Shown piece after piece: positions 35,320 to 47,081 of a stretch of DNA of 64,000 nt. Source of the DNA: Wolfiporia cocos (Eukaryota; Basidiomycota; Agaricomycetes; Polyporales; Phaeolaceae); NCBI GenBank assembly GCA_029448655.1, contig JACCLO010000009.1, positions 2,790,001 through 2,854,000 on the forward strand. The letters are read 5' to 3'. Each line of letters opens with the position of its first letter. The first letter of the stretch is position 1. The notes beneath the pieces were generated by a model that was given only the letters and a program-made list of their open reading frames with translations, was not told the DNA's origin and did no database searches. Both the position numbers and the translations under genes were made by a program.

Positions 35320-37136
35320 CTAGGAGCGCATGAAACGATCTACGGGACCGGCCTTGCCCTTTGGTGTGTGCTCGCCGCCATCACTTGTCACGGACGCTTT
35401 GCTATCCTTGCGCTTGAGCATCTGTTCGAGCGATCGTCGGTGAGTAGTGGTCTGCTGCAACGAACCAGACCTGTGTCTGCTCCGTTTTGTGGGTGACAAG
35501 CCAAACCGCGTCTTCCACGACGCCGACTGGCCATCGCGCTCGAACTGCGAGCCGATCGTCGACGACGACCAGCGCGAGCGCAGCGTCCGCTCCGATGGAG
35601 GCCGCGCAAACTCGTCGGGCGTGCACTGCTCGAGGATGGACATGTCCAAGTCCAGATCCATTTCATAATCGCAAGAGGATGCGGAGTTGGGAGTGACCGG
35701 CAGCGCGTCTGTGATGGCGCCCGGATACGAGCAGAGACTCGCGCTGGGAGGCGTGAGAGGCCAGGTGGCCTGGAATGCTGATGCTGCATTCGCAGCGATG
35801 GGGTCGATGCGGAGTCCGAGGCTCATACCGGGAGCGTACAGAGCCTCCTCGGTGAGGTCGCTGACGTCTGCGGGGATGGACATGCGCGGCGGAGGACGAC
35901 CCGACAACGGCCTGACGACGTACGCGCTGCTCGGGGTTGGCGGGATCGACGAGACTGGGCGGCCATGAGAAGCGCCCAGGCCGGTGCCGGCGAACTCACT
36001 GCCAAGTGCGGCACTTGCGAGCTCAGCCAGCAGCTCATCCGTCTCGCGCTCCATTGTCGAGATTGAGCAGCGCGTGACTGTGATAGGCGGTGGCGAGGCA
36101 GGGTCGTCAAGGACGAGGAAGGTCTCTTTGCGCTGTGGAAGTGTGCAATCTGGTTGAGTAATCGGCTCAGAGCTGCTCTGAGGGACCGTGCTACTGTGGC
36201 TCGGAAGGCGTGCTAGAGGCATCATAGAATCGGGTCGTGCGCGAGGATCGGACGAGAATGCCTTTGGGAATGAAGGGGGAAGAGGAGAGGAGAGTGTAAC
36301 CACGTCGCTGATGTCGTTTGCGTACCACTCAGCATCTGAGTCGCACTCCTCGTCCGTGTCCTCTTCCTGAGCAGAAATATGAAGATTGGGCATCGAAGCG
36401 GCAAAAGCGGCATAGCTGCTCGAAGCACGCCGCGATTTACAGATCGGAGCGCGTAGAAGATGATACTCGTGCGACTCGTCATCCGATGTTGGAGGAGTTA
36501 CATGCGCACGCCTTGATCTTGAACTAGAGCCGCTAGTGCTGGTGCTGGACGTCGCACTGCTAGACACAGACGGTGCTGGCGAGCGGTTCCGGCGACGAGT
36601 GGGAGAGGGGGTGGCATCAGATGGTGGAGATGGAAATTCGAGCGAGATCCCAAGACTGGATAATTGAAGGCTAATTTCATCAAGATACGACTCGTCTGAT
36701 CGATCATGACCTTGGTAAAGCGGGGGAGCTGGTGCAGGTCGCGGCGGAGGACTCGCGGTCGTATCAGGGAAGTAGTCGATGTAAGGCAGCAGTTCTCTGA
36801 CACGGGTTTGACCAACGCGTCTAGGGTCGAGTTTCCACTCGTCCGGTGATCGCTTGCACGCCCAGCCTCCGAATGTAGAGCTATGACCAGTGGAAGGGGA
36901 TGACATGTCAAGGTCAAGAGACGGCGTCGAGGAACAGGACCTCCACCCTTCCTCCTCCTCCGAGAGACCTGGTAATATATGCAGCGGCTTAGCTTTTCTT
37001 GAGGCGGGCTCTGGCTTGCTGTTGCTGCGGGTGCGCCGCTTCAAACTAGGCAAAAGCCCCTTACTTGCAAATACTACAGCAGTTGTATGAGGCAAATATA
37101 TTCTCCTCAGATAAACGGCTACTTACGAGAGCTCAT
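35320..37136 (-). CDS. Disordered Ser/Pro-rich protein with a 10-bp first exon
   Basis: The long open frame has no usable ATG at its 5' end (the codon at 37093-37095 is TTG). A 10-bp exon at 37127-37136 (ATG AGC TCT C) with a GTAAGT donor joins an acceptor at 37074 in phase and gives MSSLFASKGLLPSLKRR, 587 residues in all, TAG at 35320-35322. The protein is Ser/Pro/Arg-rich with several long serine runs and acidic patches (EEDTDEECDSD). A more structured segment near the N-terminus contains WKLDPRRVGQTRVRELLPYI, which could be a conserved docking motif. No catalytic domain is visible. The N-terminal basic patch may direct it to the nucleus. Function unknown. Confidence 0.7.
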
Positions 37137-38605
37137 CGTAGATGTAGTGAATCAAATTGAAGCAGAAGTAACCCGAAGGCTGGGATCCGCTGTATTAGTC
37201 GACCAGCGATGTTAGCTGCGCGGGCAGTTATGGGGGGAGTGACGGTCAACGTCTGCTGGCATGACCTTTAGTATGCTTCGTTTTGTTGTTTCTCGTCATA
37301 TTGTTTTCGCGTTGAATACCTTGCGGAGAAGGGACAAAAGGATGTACCATTTTGGGAACAAAAGCAAGTCGCTCACTGCCTGATGGGATTGTCCAATTTT
37401 GACAACTTGGACCATGAGGCCGGCAGCGATTGGCGGGTCGGTCACACCGGCAATGAGGTGTCACACCCTCCTTCTACGCGCTAGGCTCTACTAGTCTCCC
37501 TCCCTTCATACTGCCATTTTTGCTCTGGGATCTGCTGGGCTACATCTATCGTCATCGCTCGCTCACAGCGTACTTGGGTGCTGCATTCTAGAGTCTGTTT
37601 TCGTACGACGCCAAGCTGCTCGTGTTTCCCGGAACTTGCGCGCTACGATCGCGTGCGGTACATAGCGCATGTTGCATGGCTTGTTGTCTTCCCGAACAAC
37701 CTGCCGAATGCATTTGTGGTACACCGTTCGTCCGCGGTATTCTATTACCTGCGTGCTGCCTGCCATGCGCTGTTAGCAACGTCTATACATTGTCCGACAT
37801 GAAAAGGGATTGTCTCTCAACCGCTCTCGGTCAATCTCACTTCAGCCTGTGATAGCCTCCCTCACCGAATAGAAGCCCCACTCTGCTGTACCTCAAGAAG
37901 GCGACCCAAGTCCAGCTCGGCTAGACGCTCTCACTTAGTATGGAGCCAGGTGCAAGGTGTCCTATCGCCTTCGAAGTGGACAATGCCTGCAGACGATGCG
38001 AATCGATGACTCCAACAGTGACACGTTTAACATTTGAGTGCGGGAATCGTACACAAGCAGCCAACTAGCATCTTTGATGATGTCCTACAGATGAACAACG
38101 GAGTTCGGCGGCAGGGTACTGAGTGCAGGAAGGCATGCGGAGGTCCCATCACGGTTTGCCGCGCCAGCTGCCAACTTCGGCATTGTCTCGGCAATCTGCC
38201 ACCGTCCAATCGCAGCCGCTCATTTCCCCACAGCCACACACTTGCACTGCTCTACATGCGGCTCTCGTCGTCCTTGCCTGTTTCTCGCATAACGGTTCCC
38301 ATCAATGCCGCCCAATAGGATCTTATGTAAACAGAAATACGTGCTTGCGGAACCGGACAGGACCGTATCAAACGCCGTGATCATTGCGTCGGGTTGCGCG
38401 ACGAACGGTCGATTCCCCCGTGAGGAGGTGCACCTAACTGCGTCCGAGGGTCGGAGCACTGGCATGTGGCTATGAGGCGGCGACGACTGGACTAACACGC
38501 CTACTAACTGTGTCTGGCGACTCTGATCATATTACATGTACTCAAAATACAATGCCTACATCTGCAGCAGCACTGACAATCCCCTCCAACCAAGCCTGGA
38601 TGCGC
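37137..38605. other. Intergenic region, no supported gene
   Basis: About 1.5 kb. Open frames between 37563 and 37852 run in both orientations and several frames at once, which is what chance gives in balanced-composition DNA. It contains the promoter of the 35320-37136 gene and the 3' flank of the transferase gene. Confidence 0.45.
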
Positions 38606-39556
38606 TTAGATCTGTGCGCGTAGGTTTCCAAACTTGGCCTTGTAGCTCTCGGTGACATATTCCTATGGCGGAGGGTGTATCAGGCCGTGAACGTAGTGTA
38701 CGTTCCAGCGATCAACCTACCTCATCGAAGGTAGCCTTATAATTCGGCCGTGCCTGCAGGTCCGCCCAGTACTTCTGGAATCGTGCAAAGCGTGGCTCGG
38801 CGAGCGTGTCCAGGACTTGCTTGCCCGCGCCGACGGGGTACGCGCCGACCTCGTTGCGCAATGCGACGTGCGCGCGAGCGAGGAACGGCGCGACCGCAAC
38901 ATCGGCGATCGAGTACTCGCCGACGGCGAAGCCCTCTGACGGGAGGAGCGCCTGCACCGCCGCGACCGCGTCGAAGAACGCCTGCTGCGGGCCGTTCGAG
39001 CGGAAGAGCGCGTGCCAGGAGGGTACGAGCTTCGTTGATACGGTGTCGACGAAGAAGCGCGCCTTCGCCTTGAGCACAGGGTCCGAGGGGAGGAGGTGCG
39101 CGTGCGGGTAGAGGTCCGCGACGAACTCGACAAGGATGAGCGACTCCGCTATCTTTGTGGAGTCGGGGGAGGGCTGGTCAGCCGGGACCTGGGGCCCGCC
39201 GTACGCGATGGCGGGAACCTGCGGGTTGTGGCTCGGCGTGAGTAATTGCATAGGACTTCTGCGCTGCATAGGGTCCTGCATACCTTACTCGCAGGGTTGA
39301 CCTGAGGCGCATACCAAGATGGCTTGTTGGACAAGTCGATCTGGTACTTGGTGTAGTTGGCCTTCGCCTCCTCCAGGGCGAGTTCAACCTGACAACGTGG
39401 ATGAGCAATTGCACGGCCTAATTTCCTGAATATACTCGTACCCGATGCGCGTATGGGCAGATCTGTCGTCATATACCTTGTCAGATTGACTTGAAAAGCC
39501 TAGCATTCTGATGATCTGCTCACCTTGGCGGTGTAGAGGGTGAGCTGCTGAGCCAT
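38606..39556 (-). CDS. Omega-like glutathione S-transferase
   Basis: Five exons in phase 0: 39524-39556, 39442-39462, 39284-39388, 38721-39218 and 38606-38662; 237 residues, TAA at 38606-38608. The N-terminus MAQQLTLYTAK joins a 21-bp micro-exon encoding ICPYAHR, so the catalytic Cys13 of a CPYA motif comes entirely from that exon. The thioredoxin-like half continues with NPASKVPAIAYGG, whose cis-Pro contacts glutathione, and an ES pair (AESLILVEF). The C-terminal half is all-helical with EYSIADVAVAPFLAR, the N-capping motif of this fold. A Cys active site suggests thioltransferase or dehydroascorbate-reductase-type chemistry in place of Tyr/Ser-type conjugation. Expected location is the cytosol, and the role detoxification or stress response. 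Without the micro-exon the catalytic residue would be missed. Confidence 0.93.
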
Positions 39557-39635
39557 AATTCACGAACTCTCTTTCGATGACCTACGAGCGGACGAGTGCT
39601 CTGTCGCGACACGACTCGTGCCTATGAAGTGCACA

Positions 39636-39643
39636 CTTATATA
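39636..39643 (-). promoter_or_regulatory. TATA-like element of the glutathione transferase gene
   Basis: On the minus strand the sequence reads TATATAAG, 80 bp upstream of the ATG. The spacing matches the TATA-like elements of P genes 1 and 2. Confidence 0.45.
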
Positions 39644-40285
39644 TCGCCATCGATAGACGTGCTCACACGCAATCTGTCTTCGTAATTGAGAACACCAAAG
39701 TCTGTTACTCAGCAAGTGCGATGTTGCGCCACCACGACCCATGCCTGTACCCCTTTCCCTTTCCCTAGCTCCCCTTCCTGAAGCTGCTACGCACCATTGC
39801 GCGTGAATCACTCCTGCACGATATCGATGGAATAGAACTCTGGTTGTCTGGTATGTATCTCGAGACATGAGGAAACAATACAAAGATCCAGTAAATCGTC
39901 AACAACCTCGTCTGTAGCATGCTGCTACAGTTCAGCGCTCAGACAGATGTAGCTAGAAGCAAATGATAGTTAGAACGCGAACACATGTACAGCTCTATTC
40001 ATTCTTGCGCCCCAAGATGACAAATCGAAAGATTTGCATTCTCACTTCTTGTTACAGTACTACGCGGAGGCAAAGCTCTGAGACTGCTGCTCAAAGGATC
40101 GCACAGACGTCCGACGCGTCATCGACCATCGACAACCATGGCCGGACAGAATACTAAGAGTTGAGATCGCCGTATCCAGTTGTTTGGTTCAGCTTCCGAT
40201 GATTCAGAACATGTCTCATGGACGCAGCAAAATGCCCAATTTTGAAATTGGAATGCGATTGAGATGGTTAATAGGGGTGCGTAAA

Positions 40286-40516
40286 CTACAGGCATAGCTT
40301 CACTGCATTGTCATGCAACCGCGACTCTTTCCTCTCGACTCGATGGTGAAGCATTGCTTGGGTCTGTAACCGCACGCTTCGATAATAGTCGCATTGCAGC
40401 AACTCAAAGGGGATTTTGTATACAGCACTGAGAATTTGCTCTGCACGTATTCGCATGAAGAGATCATCTAATTTCAATGAGTGACGTGACAGCATGTCTA
40501 ACTCTACTTGTGACAC
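40286..40516 (-). pseudogene. Possible F-box protein leader relic
   Basis: A 76-codon frame without an ATG at its start reads LSRHSLKLDDLFMRIRAE and then ILSAVYKIPFELLQ. The arrangement of a short helix followed by I-x-K/L-P-F-E-L/I recalls the leader and first helix of agaric F-box proteins. The rest of the protein is missing, and the second half (HHRVERKESRLHDN) is not F-box-like. This is a weak call from pattern only. Confidence 0.25.
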
Positions 40517-40794
40517 TACAAGTCACAAGTCATGCATCTTATGCTCACTCTGCATGCGACATTGAGCTCAGTGCCGTGGAGGTAGACGGCCGCGCAAAAC
40601 TACGAAGCAATATCAAACCAGTCCATCTCATTGAACGTCCTCCGGGCTGAGAAAGACTATATAGTCAACACGTACGCTCCCCTCTTTCGCGCAGTGGCGG
40701 GATGTTTGAGAATGGATTTTGTTCTCAGGAATCTGGCCTTACCATATCCGCGAGAGCCTCGCGCATACGTTTGGCCATTACTTTATTGCACGAT

Positions 40795-43700
40795 ATGCAA
40801 GCATTCAGACAAGAGATACTGCCTCCGAGCGGAGTCGAGTTCGCAGCATGTCTTAGGCTGACACCATCGACATTGCCAGATAGCAAATCACCTGGGTCAA
40901 GCACCGGCACCGGACGCGCCTTGTTCAACGTAGTGGTGGCGCGTTCCAACCTCCTGCGCGTGTTCGAGGTCAGGGAAGAACCCGCCCCAATCTCGTCACA
41001 AAAAGAAGATGAGCGGGATCGGCGCGCCAGTGTCCGGAAAGGGACTGAGGCGGTGGAGGGAGAAGTCGAGATGGACGTCTCGGGAGAGGGCTTCGTGAAC
41101 ATGGGCTCGGTCAAGGTGAATTTGGATACCAGCCATTGTCGTTGCACAATCACAGACAAGTCAATGATATGCCGGTTCTCTCTTCAATCCTCCGTTCTGC
41201 TGTGAAATGCGTGCGAGAATTAAGACGTGATGCTAATATCTCTCGTGTCGTCCTAGTCGACCGGCGGCGCACTGTACCCGCCCACTGTCAATCGTTTCTA
41301 CCTCATCCGAGAACACCGCCTGCACGGGATCGTCACCGGTATCGAGGGTGTGCGTATCGTGACCTCGATTGAAGATGGTCTTGACCGACTGCTAGTGTCC
41401 TTCAAAGATGCAAAGGTATGCCTCAAATTGTATTGGAGACGCTAGGATTACTAGCAATCTGATTTGTGGTTTAGATCGCTTTATTAGAATGGTCCGACGC
41501 GGTGCATGATCTCATAACGGTCTCCATACACACGTATGAACGTGCTCCTCAATTGGTATGTCCTATTAGCCATTCAAATACGAAGGCTGACAACCACGTT
41601 GCTAGATGGCGATAGATGCGTCACTGTTTCGACCTCAGTTGCGTGCAGATCCGCTATCGCGGTGTGCAGCGCTGTCTCTCCCAAAAGACTCTATCGCCAT
41701 TCTGCCATTCTATCAATCTCAAGCCGAGCTCGATGTAATGGAACAAGAAACGAGTCAAGCCCGGTACACCCAAATCGTGAAGTATATATTCAGTGTCACT
41801 AATTTGCGCTTTCGCTAGGGACGTACCCTACTCGCCGAGCTTCATCCTTGATCTGTCTGCCGAGGTCGACGCAAGTATACGGAATGTCATTGATTTTGTC
41901 TTTCTTCCGGGATTTAACAATCCGACTGTCGCGGTGCTCTATCAGTATCAACAGACATGGACGGGGTATGGTACATCAAAGTATCATATATCTATATATT
42001 AACATGCTTTTACAGTCGCCTTAAAGAGTACAAGGACACAGTCGGACTGATCATCTTCACTCTCGATCTCATCACCAGACATTACCCTGTGATCACTGTC
42101 GTTGAAAACCTCCCTTACGACTGCTTCACTCTCGCACCCTGCACGACGGCTCTCGGTGGCGTCGTTATATTGGCAAGCAACAGCATCTTGTATGTCGATC
42201 AGGCGTCTCGCCGGGTAATTCTGCCCGCGAATGGCTGGCCACCTCGTATCAGCGATATGGCGATGCCTGCACTCTCGCAGCAAGAGCAAGGAACCGATCT
42301 GCAACTAGAGGGCTCCTTCTTCGTATTCGTAGATGAGAAAACGCTTTATCTCATCCTCAAGGACGGAACTGTGCATCCGATCGAAATCATCGTAGACGGC
42401 AAAACTATCTCGCGGCTATCCATGGCAGGAGCTGTTGCGCGCACGACCATCCCATCGTTGGCTCGACGAGTGGGCGATGACCACCTGTTTATTGGCAGTA
42501 TCGTGGGGCCATCTGTTCTGCTGAGGACTGCACGTGTAGAGGAAGAAACTGTTGATGAAGACAAGGAGATAGCTCCCGCACCAGCGACCGTGGTGGCCCC
42601 TACGAGCAGTATGGACATTGATGATGATGACGACGGTAAAACAATTTCCTTAATGCCTCCGTGTGCGGTCGATATTCATCGCAGAAATTAGATTTGTATG
42701 GGACGTCGACTACCACCGAGCAGCTGCATGTGAACGGCACCCATACCAATGGTACAGCCACTTCCACGAGGAAGCGCACCGTCGTACACCTCTCCCTCTG
42801 TGACTCACTCCCGGCTTACGGCCCGATATCCGATATGGCGTTCACTTTGGCCAAAAACGGGGTGCGTAGATTGCCCTTGCCAGCATGAACTTCGCCGCTT
42901 GCTCACGATCACGGGCTCGGTATCGCTGCAGGAACGATTCGTCCCGGAGCTTGTTGCTGCGACTGGGTCCGGCATGTTGGGGGGATTTACGCTGTTGCAG
43001 GTTCGTTCATTTCGCCTCGATCTCCGTTGGCAATCGAGAGCGCTAATCCCGACCGGTGTTCGGCACAATGAAGAGAGACCTGCCGACTCGTATGAAGCGG
43101 CGGATGCATGCCATCGGCGGCGGGCGCGGGATGTGGTCCCTCCCTGTGCGGCAGGCCGTTAAGGTCAACGGATCGACATATGAAAAGCCGGCCAACCCAC
43201 TCCAGGCAGGAAATGATTCCGTAATAATCAGCACGGACGCCAATCCTTCACCGGGCCTTTCACGAGTGTGTTGATTTACATTGAACCCGATGCATCTGCT
43301 GACGGGGGCCGTGCCTAGATTGCGTCGCGCAGTGCTCAAGGTGACATACAGATCACAACGCGGATACCAGGAACAACCATTGGTGCTGCGCCATTCTTCC
43401 AAGGAACCGCGATATTGCATGTCATGATTAACGTCACTAATGTCATACGCGTGCTGGAACCTGGTACGCCGTTCTCATCGTCAGTTATTTCCCCCGTTGA
43501 GATGTCCTTCAGATGGCACGGAACGTCAAATCATCAAGGATTATGATGGTAGCGTACCCCGACCGAAAGTCCGGTACTGTAGCATCTGCGATCCATATGT
43601 GCTAATCATCCGGGAGGACGACTCAATCGGCCTATTCATCGGCGAACCTGAGCGAGGGAAAATTCGTCGCAAAGACATGTCTCCTATGGGAGAAAAGGTC

Positions 43701-46416
43701 GGCCGAGTGTTCAATGAGGCATCAGCAAGGAACCTAATATTTGGAATAGACATCGAAGTACCTTGCTGGATGCTTTTTCACAGACACGAGTGGCATCTTC
43801 CAGACTCACCTTAATGCTCAAGCATCTGGTTCTGAAAATGCGACAGCGACACTGCAGTCGGTTATGAATGCTGGAAGCAAGAGTCAATGGCTCATTTTAT
43901 GCCGGCCACAGGGTGTCGTGGAGGTGAGGTTACTGTCCAGATTTAACGTGTACTTGCAGCCTGGCTAAAATTCGCGCAGATCTGGACCCTGCCCAAACTC
44001 ACCCTCGCATTCTCGACCTCTCTTGCTTCAGCCTTAGAACAGGTGCTCAGTGATTCACTAGAGCCTCCTGCCCTCTCGCTCCCGCAGGATCCGCCCCGCA
44101 AGCCGCAAGATCTAGATGTGGAACAGGTAATGATTGCACCATTGGGAGAGTCGTCTCCACGCCTGCACCTCGTGGTGAGTCACGAGGCTCATACTCGATA
44201 TGAAAGAGATTCACGCTATTGCACTGCAGTTGTTCTTGCGTTCCGGGTGGCTTGCGATCTATGAGGCGGTCCCGAGCGCAATCCCTTCGGAGCCCCTGCC
44301 CTCAGCTCGGACTTGTACGCTGCTCGTCAGATTCGTCAAGGTGGTCTCGAAAGCATTCGACATTCAGCCTCCAGAGGAGGCGACGGAGAAGTCGGTGCTT
44401 GCGGAAGTGAAGCGCATCTCCCGGTTGCTCATCCCGTTCGTGTCCTCGCCTGCGCCAGGGCAGACCTACTTTGGAGTATTCTTCACAGGCGATCGCCCAC
44501 ATTGGATTTTGTCCACCGACAAGGGCGGCGTGCGGGTGTTCCCGTCTGGCCACTCCGTAGTCCACGCTTTCACTGCATCATCCGTATGGGAATCTAAGGG
44601 AGACTTTCTTCTCTACTCAGAGGAGGTGAGTTTTGGCTCCACTACGAGAGCTCCTCGCTCATCCGCTTTCGGATGACGTCTATAGGGACCCAGCCTAGTG
44701 GAATGGATCCCTGAACTCGAGCTCCACGGACACTTACCGCAGAGATCCGTACCACGCCCAAGACCCTATACCAACGTGGTCTATGATCCATCAACTTCTA
44801 TGATTGTGGCGGCATCTTCGCAGACATCGAGGTTCGCGTCCTACGATGAAGACGGGAATATCGTTTGGGAGCCTGATGGTGAGCGCAGATGAGTCGGAAG
44901 TGAGATCTGACCGCACTGAGATTTTCAATGCCAGCGCCCAATATTTCTTTCCCTCTCTGCGAATGCTCTACCTTGGAGCTCATTTCTCCTGAAGGATGGA
45001 TTACCATAGATGGGTAGGTGGAACCGATTCTCCCGGATAGATCACCGTTGAACACCCTGCGTCTGCAGTTACGAGTTTGCACAGAATGAATTTGTCACCT
45101 GCTTGGACTGTATCACGCTAGAATCGATGAGTTCAGAAAGCGGCAGCAGAGATTTTATTGCAGTCGGAACGACAGTCAACCGCGGTGAAGACTTGGCGGT
45201 CAAAGGAGCGGTACGCCTCTCCTTTTCGTTTACAGGCACTTCTAATGACTGCGCGCATTAGGTCTATATTTTCCAGATCGTGGAAGTCGTTCCTGACGCA
45301 GGTACCGGCCCTAAACGGCTGTACCGTCTGAAGTTGAAATGTCGTGATGATGCCAAGGGACCGGTTACTGCGCTATGTGGGATGAACAACTATCTGGTCT
45401 CATCCATGGGTCAAAAGGTGCTACTATTGTCACACTCTGTGAAGTCTGCTAATTAATCTGGCAGATCTTCGTGCGAGCGTTTGATCTTGATGAGCGGCTT
45501 GTGGGCGTCGCTTTTCTAGACGTTGGTGTCTACGTCACGAAACTTCGGGCCGTCAAGAATCTTCTGGTAATCGGAGATGCCGTGAAGAGCGTATGGTTTG
45601 TGGCGTTCCAGGTCAGTCTCCGCTGACATGCGCCTGCGCTTGCATGCTCATCCACTAAATAGGAGGACCCGTACAAACTCGTAATCCTTGGGAAAGATCC
45701 ATACCACGTCTGCGTGACCAGCGCAGATCTGTTCTTCGCGGATGGCCGGGTCTCGCTGCTGGTCGGGGACGAGGAAGGCGTGGTTAGAATATACGAGTAT
45801 GACCCTCATGGTACGTAAAACTGTCGTAGAGACTCCACCCCGTCGTCGGCTGACTGCGGGGCCAAAGATCCTGATTCTAGGGGTGGCCTGCACTTAATGC
45901 GTCGCACGGAGTTCCATGGCCAAACGGAATACCGTACGTCGGTACTTGTCGCTCGTAGAAAGGGGAAGGACATGGATATACCACAAGCCAAACTTATATG
46001 CGGTACGAAGTCCGCGGTCTGTTTCGTCACAATGTCTGATGACTTGCTTTATAGGGTCCACCGACGGCTCTCTCGTGTCATTTACATATGTTGAAGAAGC
46101 CGCCTCCAAACGATTGCATCTTCTTCAGGGCCAACTGACTCGCAATGTGCAGCACGTGGCGGGTTTGAATCCGAAAGCATTCCGGTGAGCGGCTTCATGG
46201 AAATGGATCAAGGTGCGGTGCTGACTCCGGTCCTGATGCAGGATTGTACGGAACGATTACGTCTCTAGACCATTATCAAAGGGCATCCTTGACGGAAACC
46301 TACTGGCAACATTCGAGGACTTACCGATAGCACGGCAGACAGAGATGACTCGGCAAATTGGTACAGAGCGGACGACAGTGCTCAAGGACTGGTTGGCGTT
46401 GAGCGGGGCATGGTGA
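40795..46416 (+). CDS. CFT1: Cleavage and polyadenylation factor subunit CFT1 (CPSF160)
   Basis: Twenty-three exons agree in phase and give 1435 residues, close to the usual length of CPSF160. Exons: 40795-41115, 41257-41415, 41475-41555, 41606-41763, 41819-41965, 42016-42635, 42692-42861, 42932-43000, 43074-43265, 43319-43463, 43513-43697, 43759-43923, 43980-44174, 44230-44625, 44686-44878, 44935-45013, 45069-45210, 45262-45417, 45465-45611, 45663-45810, 45868-46002, 46055-46184, 46242-46416. Hallmarks: LPPSGVEFA at the start, LIREHRLHGIVTGIEG, LPYDCFTLAP followed by GGVVILASNSILYVDQ, ATGSGMLGGF, WITIDGYEFA, and a C-terminal TFEDLPIARQTEMTRQIG. The protein is built of beta-propellers of the CPSF-A/DDB1 type and scaffolds recognition of the poly(A) signal in the nucleus. 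The N-terminal acidic insert (residues about 70-100) is disordered. Confidence 0.96.
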
Positions 46417-47081
46417 AAGTATCATATCTACACGTAATGGTGCTGTATCTCCGGTCACTATCTACTGCTGTGACGCATGCATTGTGACTTCGTTATTCCG
46501 ACCGGACTTGCGTGAGAAGACAAGGACATGCTGCAGCGCCACCACACTTGTGGCATTTTCCGGGTCCGTCTACCACGGGGAAAATGCCTGTGATCGAAGG
46601 CTAAGTCGGATGGATTCATATCGTATAGGAAACACGCAAACCGGAGCCTTTGCATTGCCTTGCTGCTCGTGCGTGCTATCAATCTGCCATGCCCTTTTTC
46701 ACTTGGAATGCGCGCAGTCTTCATCGCTAACACAGCACAGGCACTCTTTCCGCCCGAGACACAGATCGTCGTCAACATCTTTAGTCGTGCTTCGAATTCT
46801 TCCGCTATGACGGATGTGGGTTTTTGGCGTCAATGCGATGAGAACTTTACTATTATCATAATCATCTGGATATTGTAGCTTGTCCACGAGCTTCCAGAGA
46901 TGCGCCCGCTTTCGCTCTTCACATATCCGAGTTCTGTGCCACCTGCAGGCATGGACCAATAAGCCCGCGAGCATGTCTTTGAAATGAAAAGCTCGTGGCT
47001 TGCTAGAACATGCATCCTGCTCGCTACTCTTCGTGATATAAGCGGGCTCGGTGCATCCTTGGACCCGGACCCCCCTGCCCG
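46417..47081. other. Intergenic region, CFT1 3' flank and next promoter
   Basis: Short overlapping open frames on both strands, none with splice or homology support. Confidence 0.4.

Larger units (their letters stand above)
39557..40794. other. Divergent intergenic region between transferase and CFT1
   Basis: Carries the transferase promoter and the CFT1 upstream region. A possible F-box relic at 40286-40516 is listed separately. No other gene is supported. Confidence 0.4.

Noticed and set aside
37563..37852. Cys-rich frame that might encode a small secreted protein
   Set aside because: Open frames overlap on both strands at the same place and no signal peptide followed by a regular Cys spacing is seen.
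42636..42691. AG at 42682 as the acceptor of CFT1 intron 6
   Set aside because: It leaves the conserved DLYG and LSLCDSLPAYGPISD segment out of frame; the AG nine bases later keeps it.
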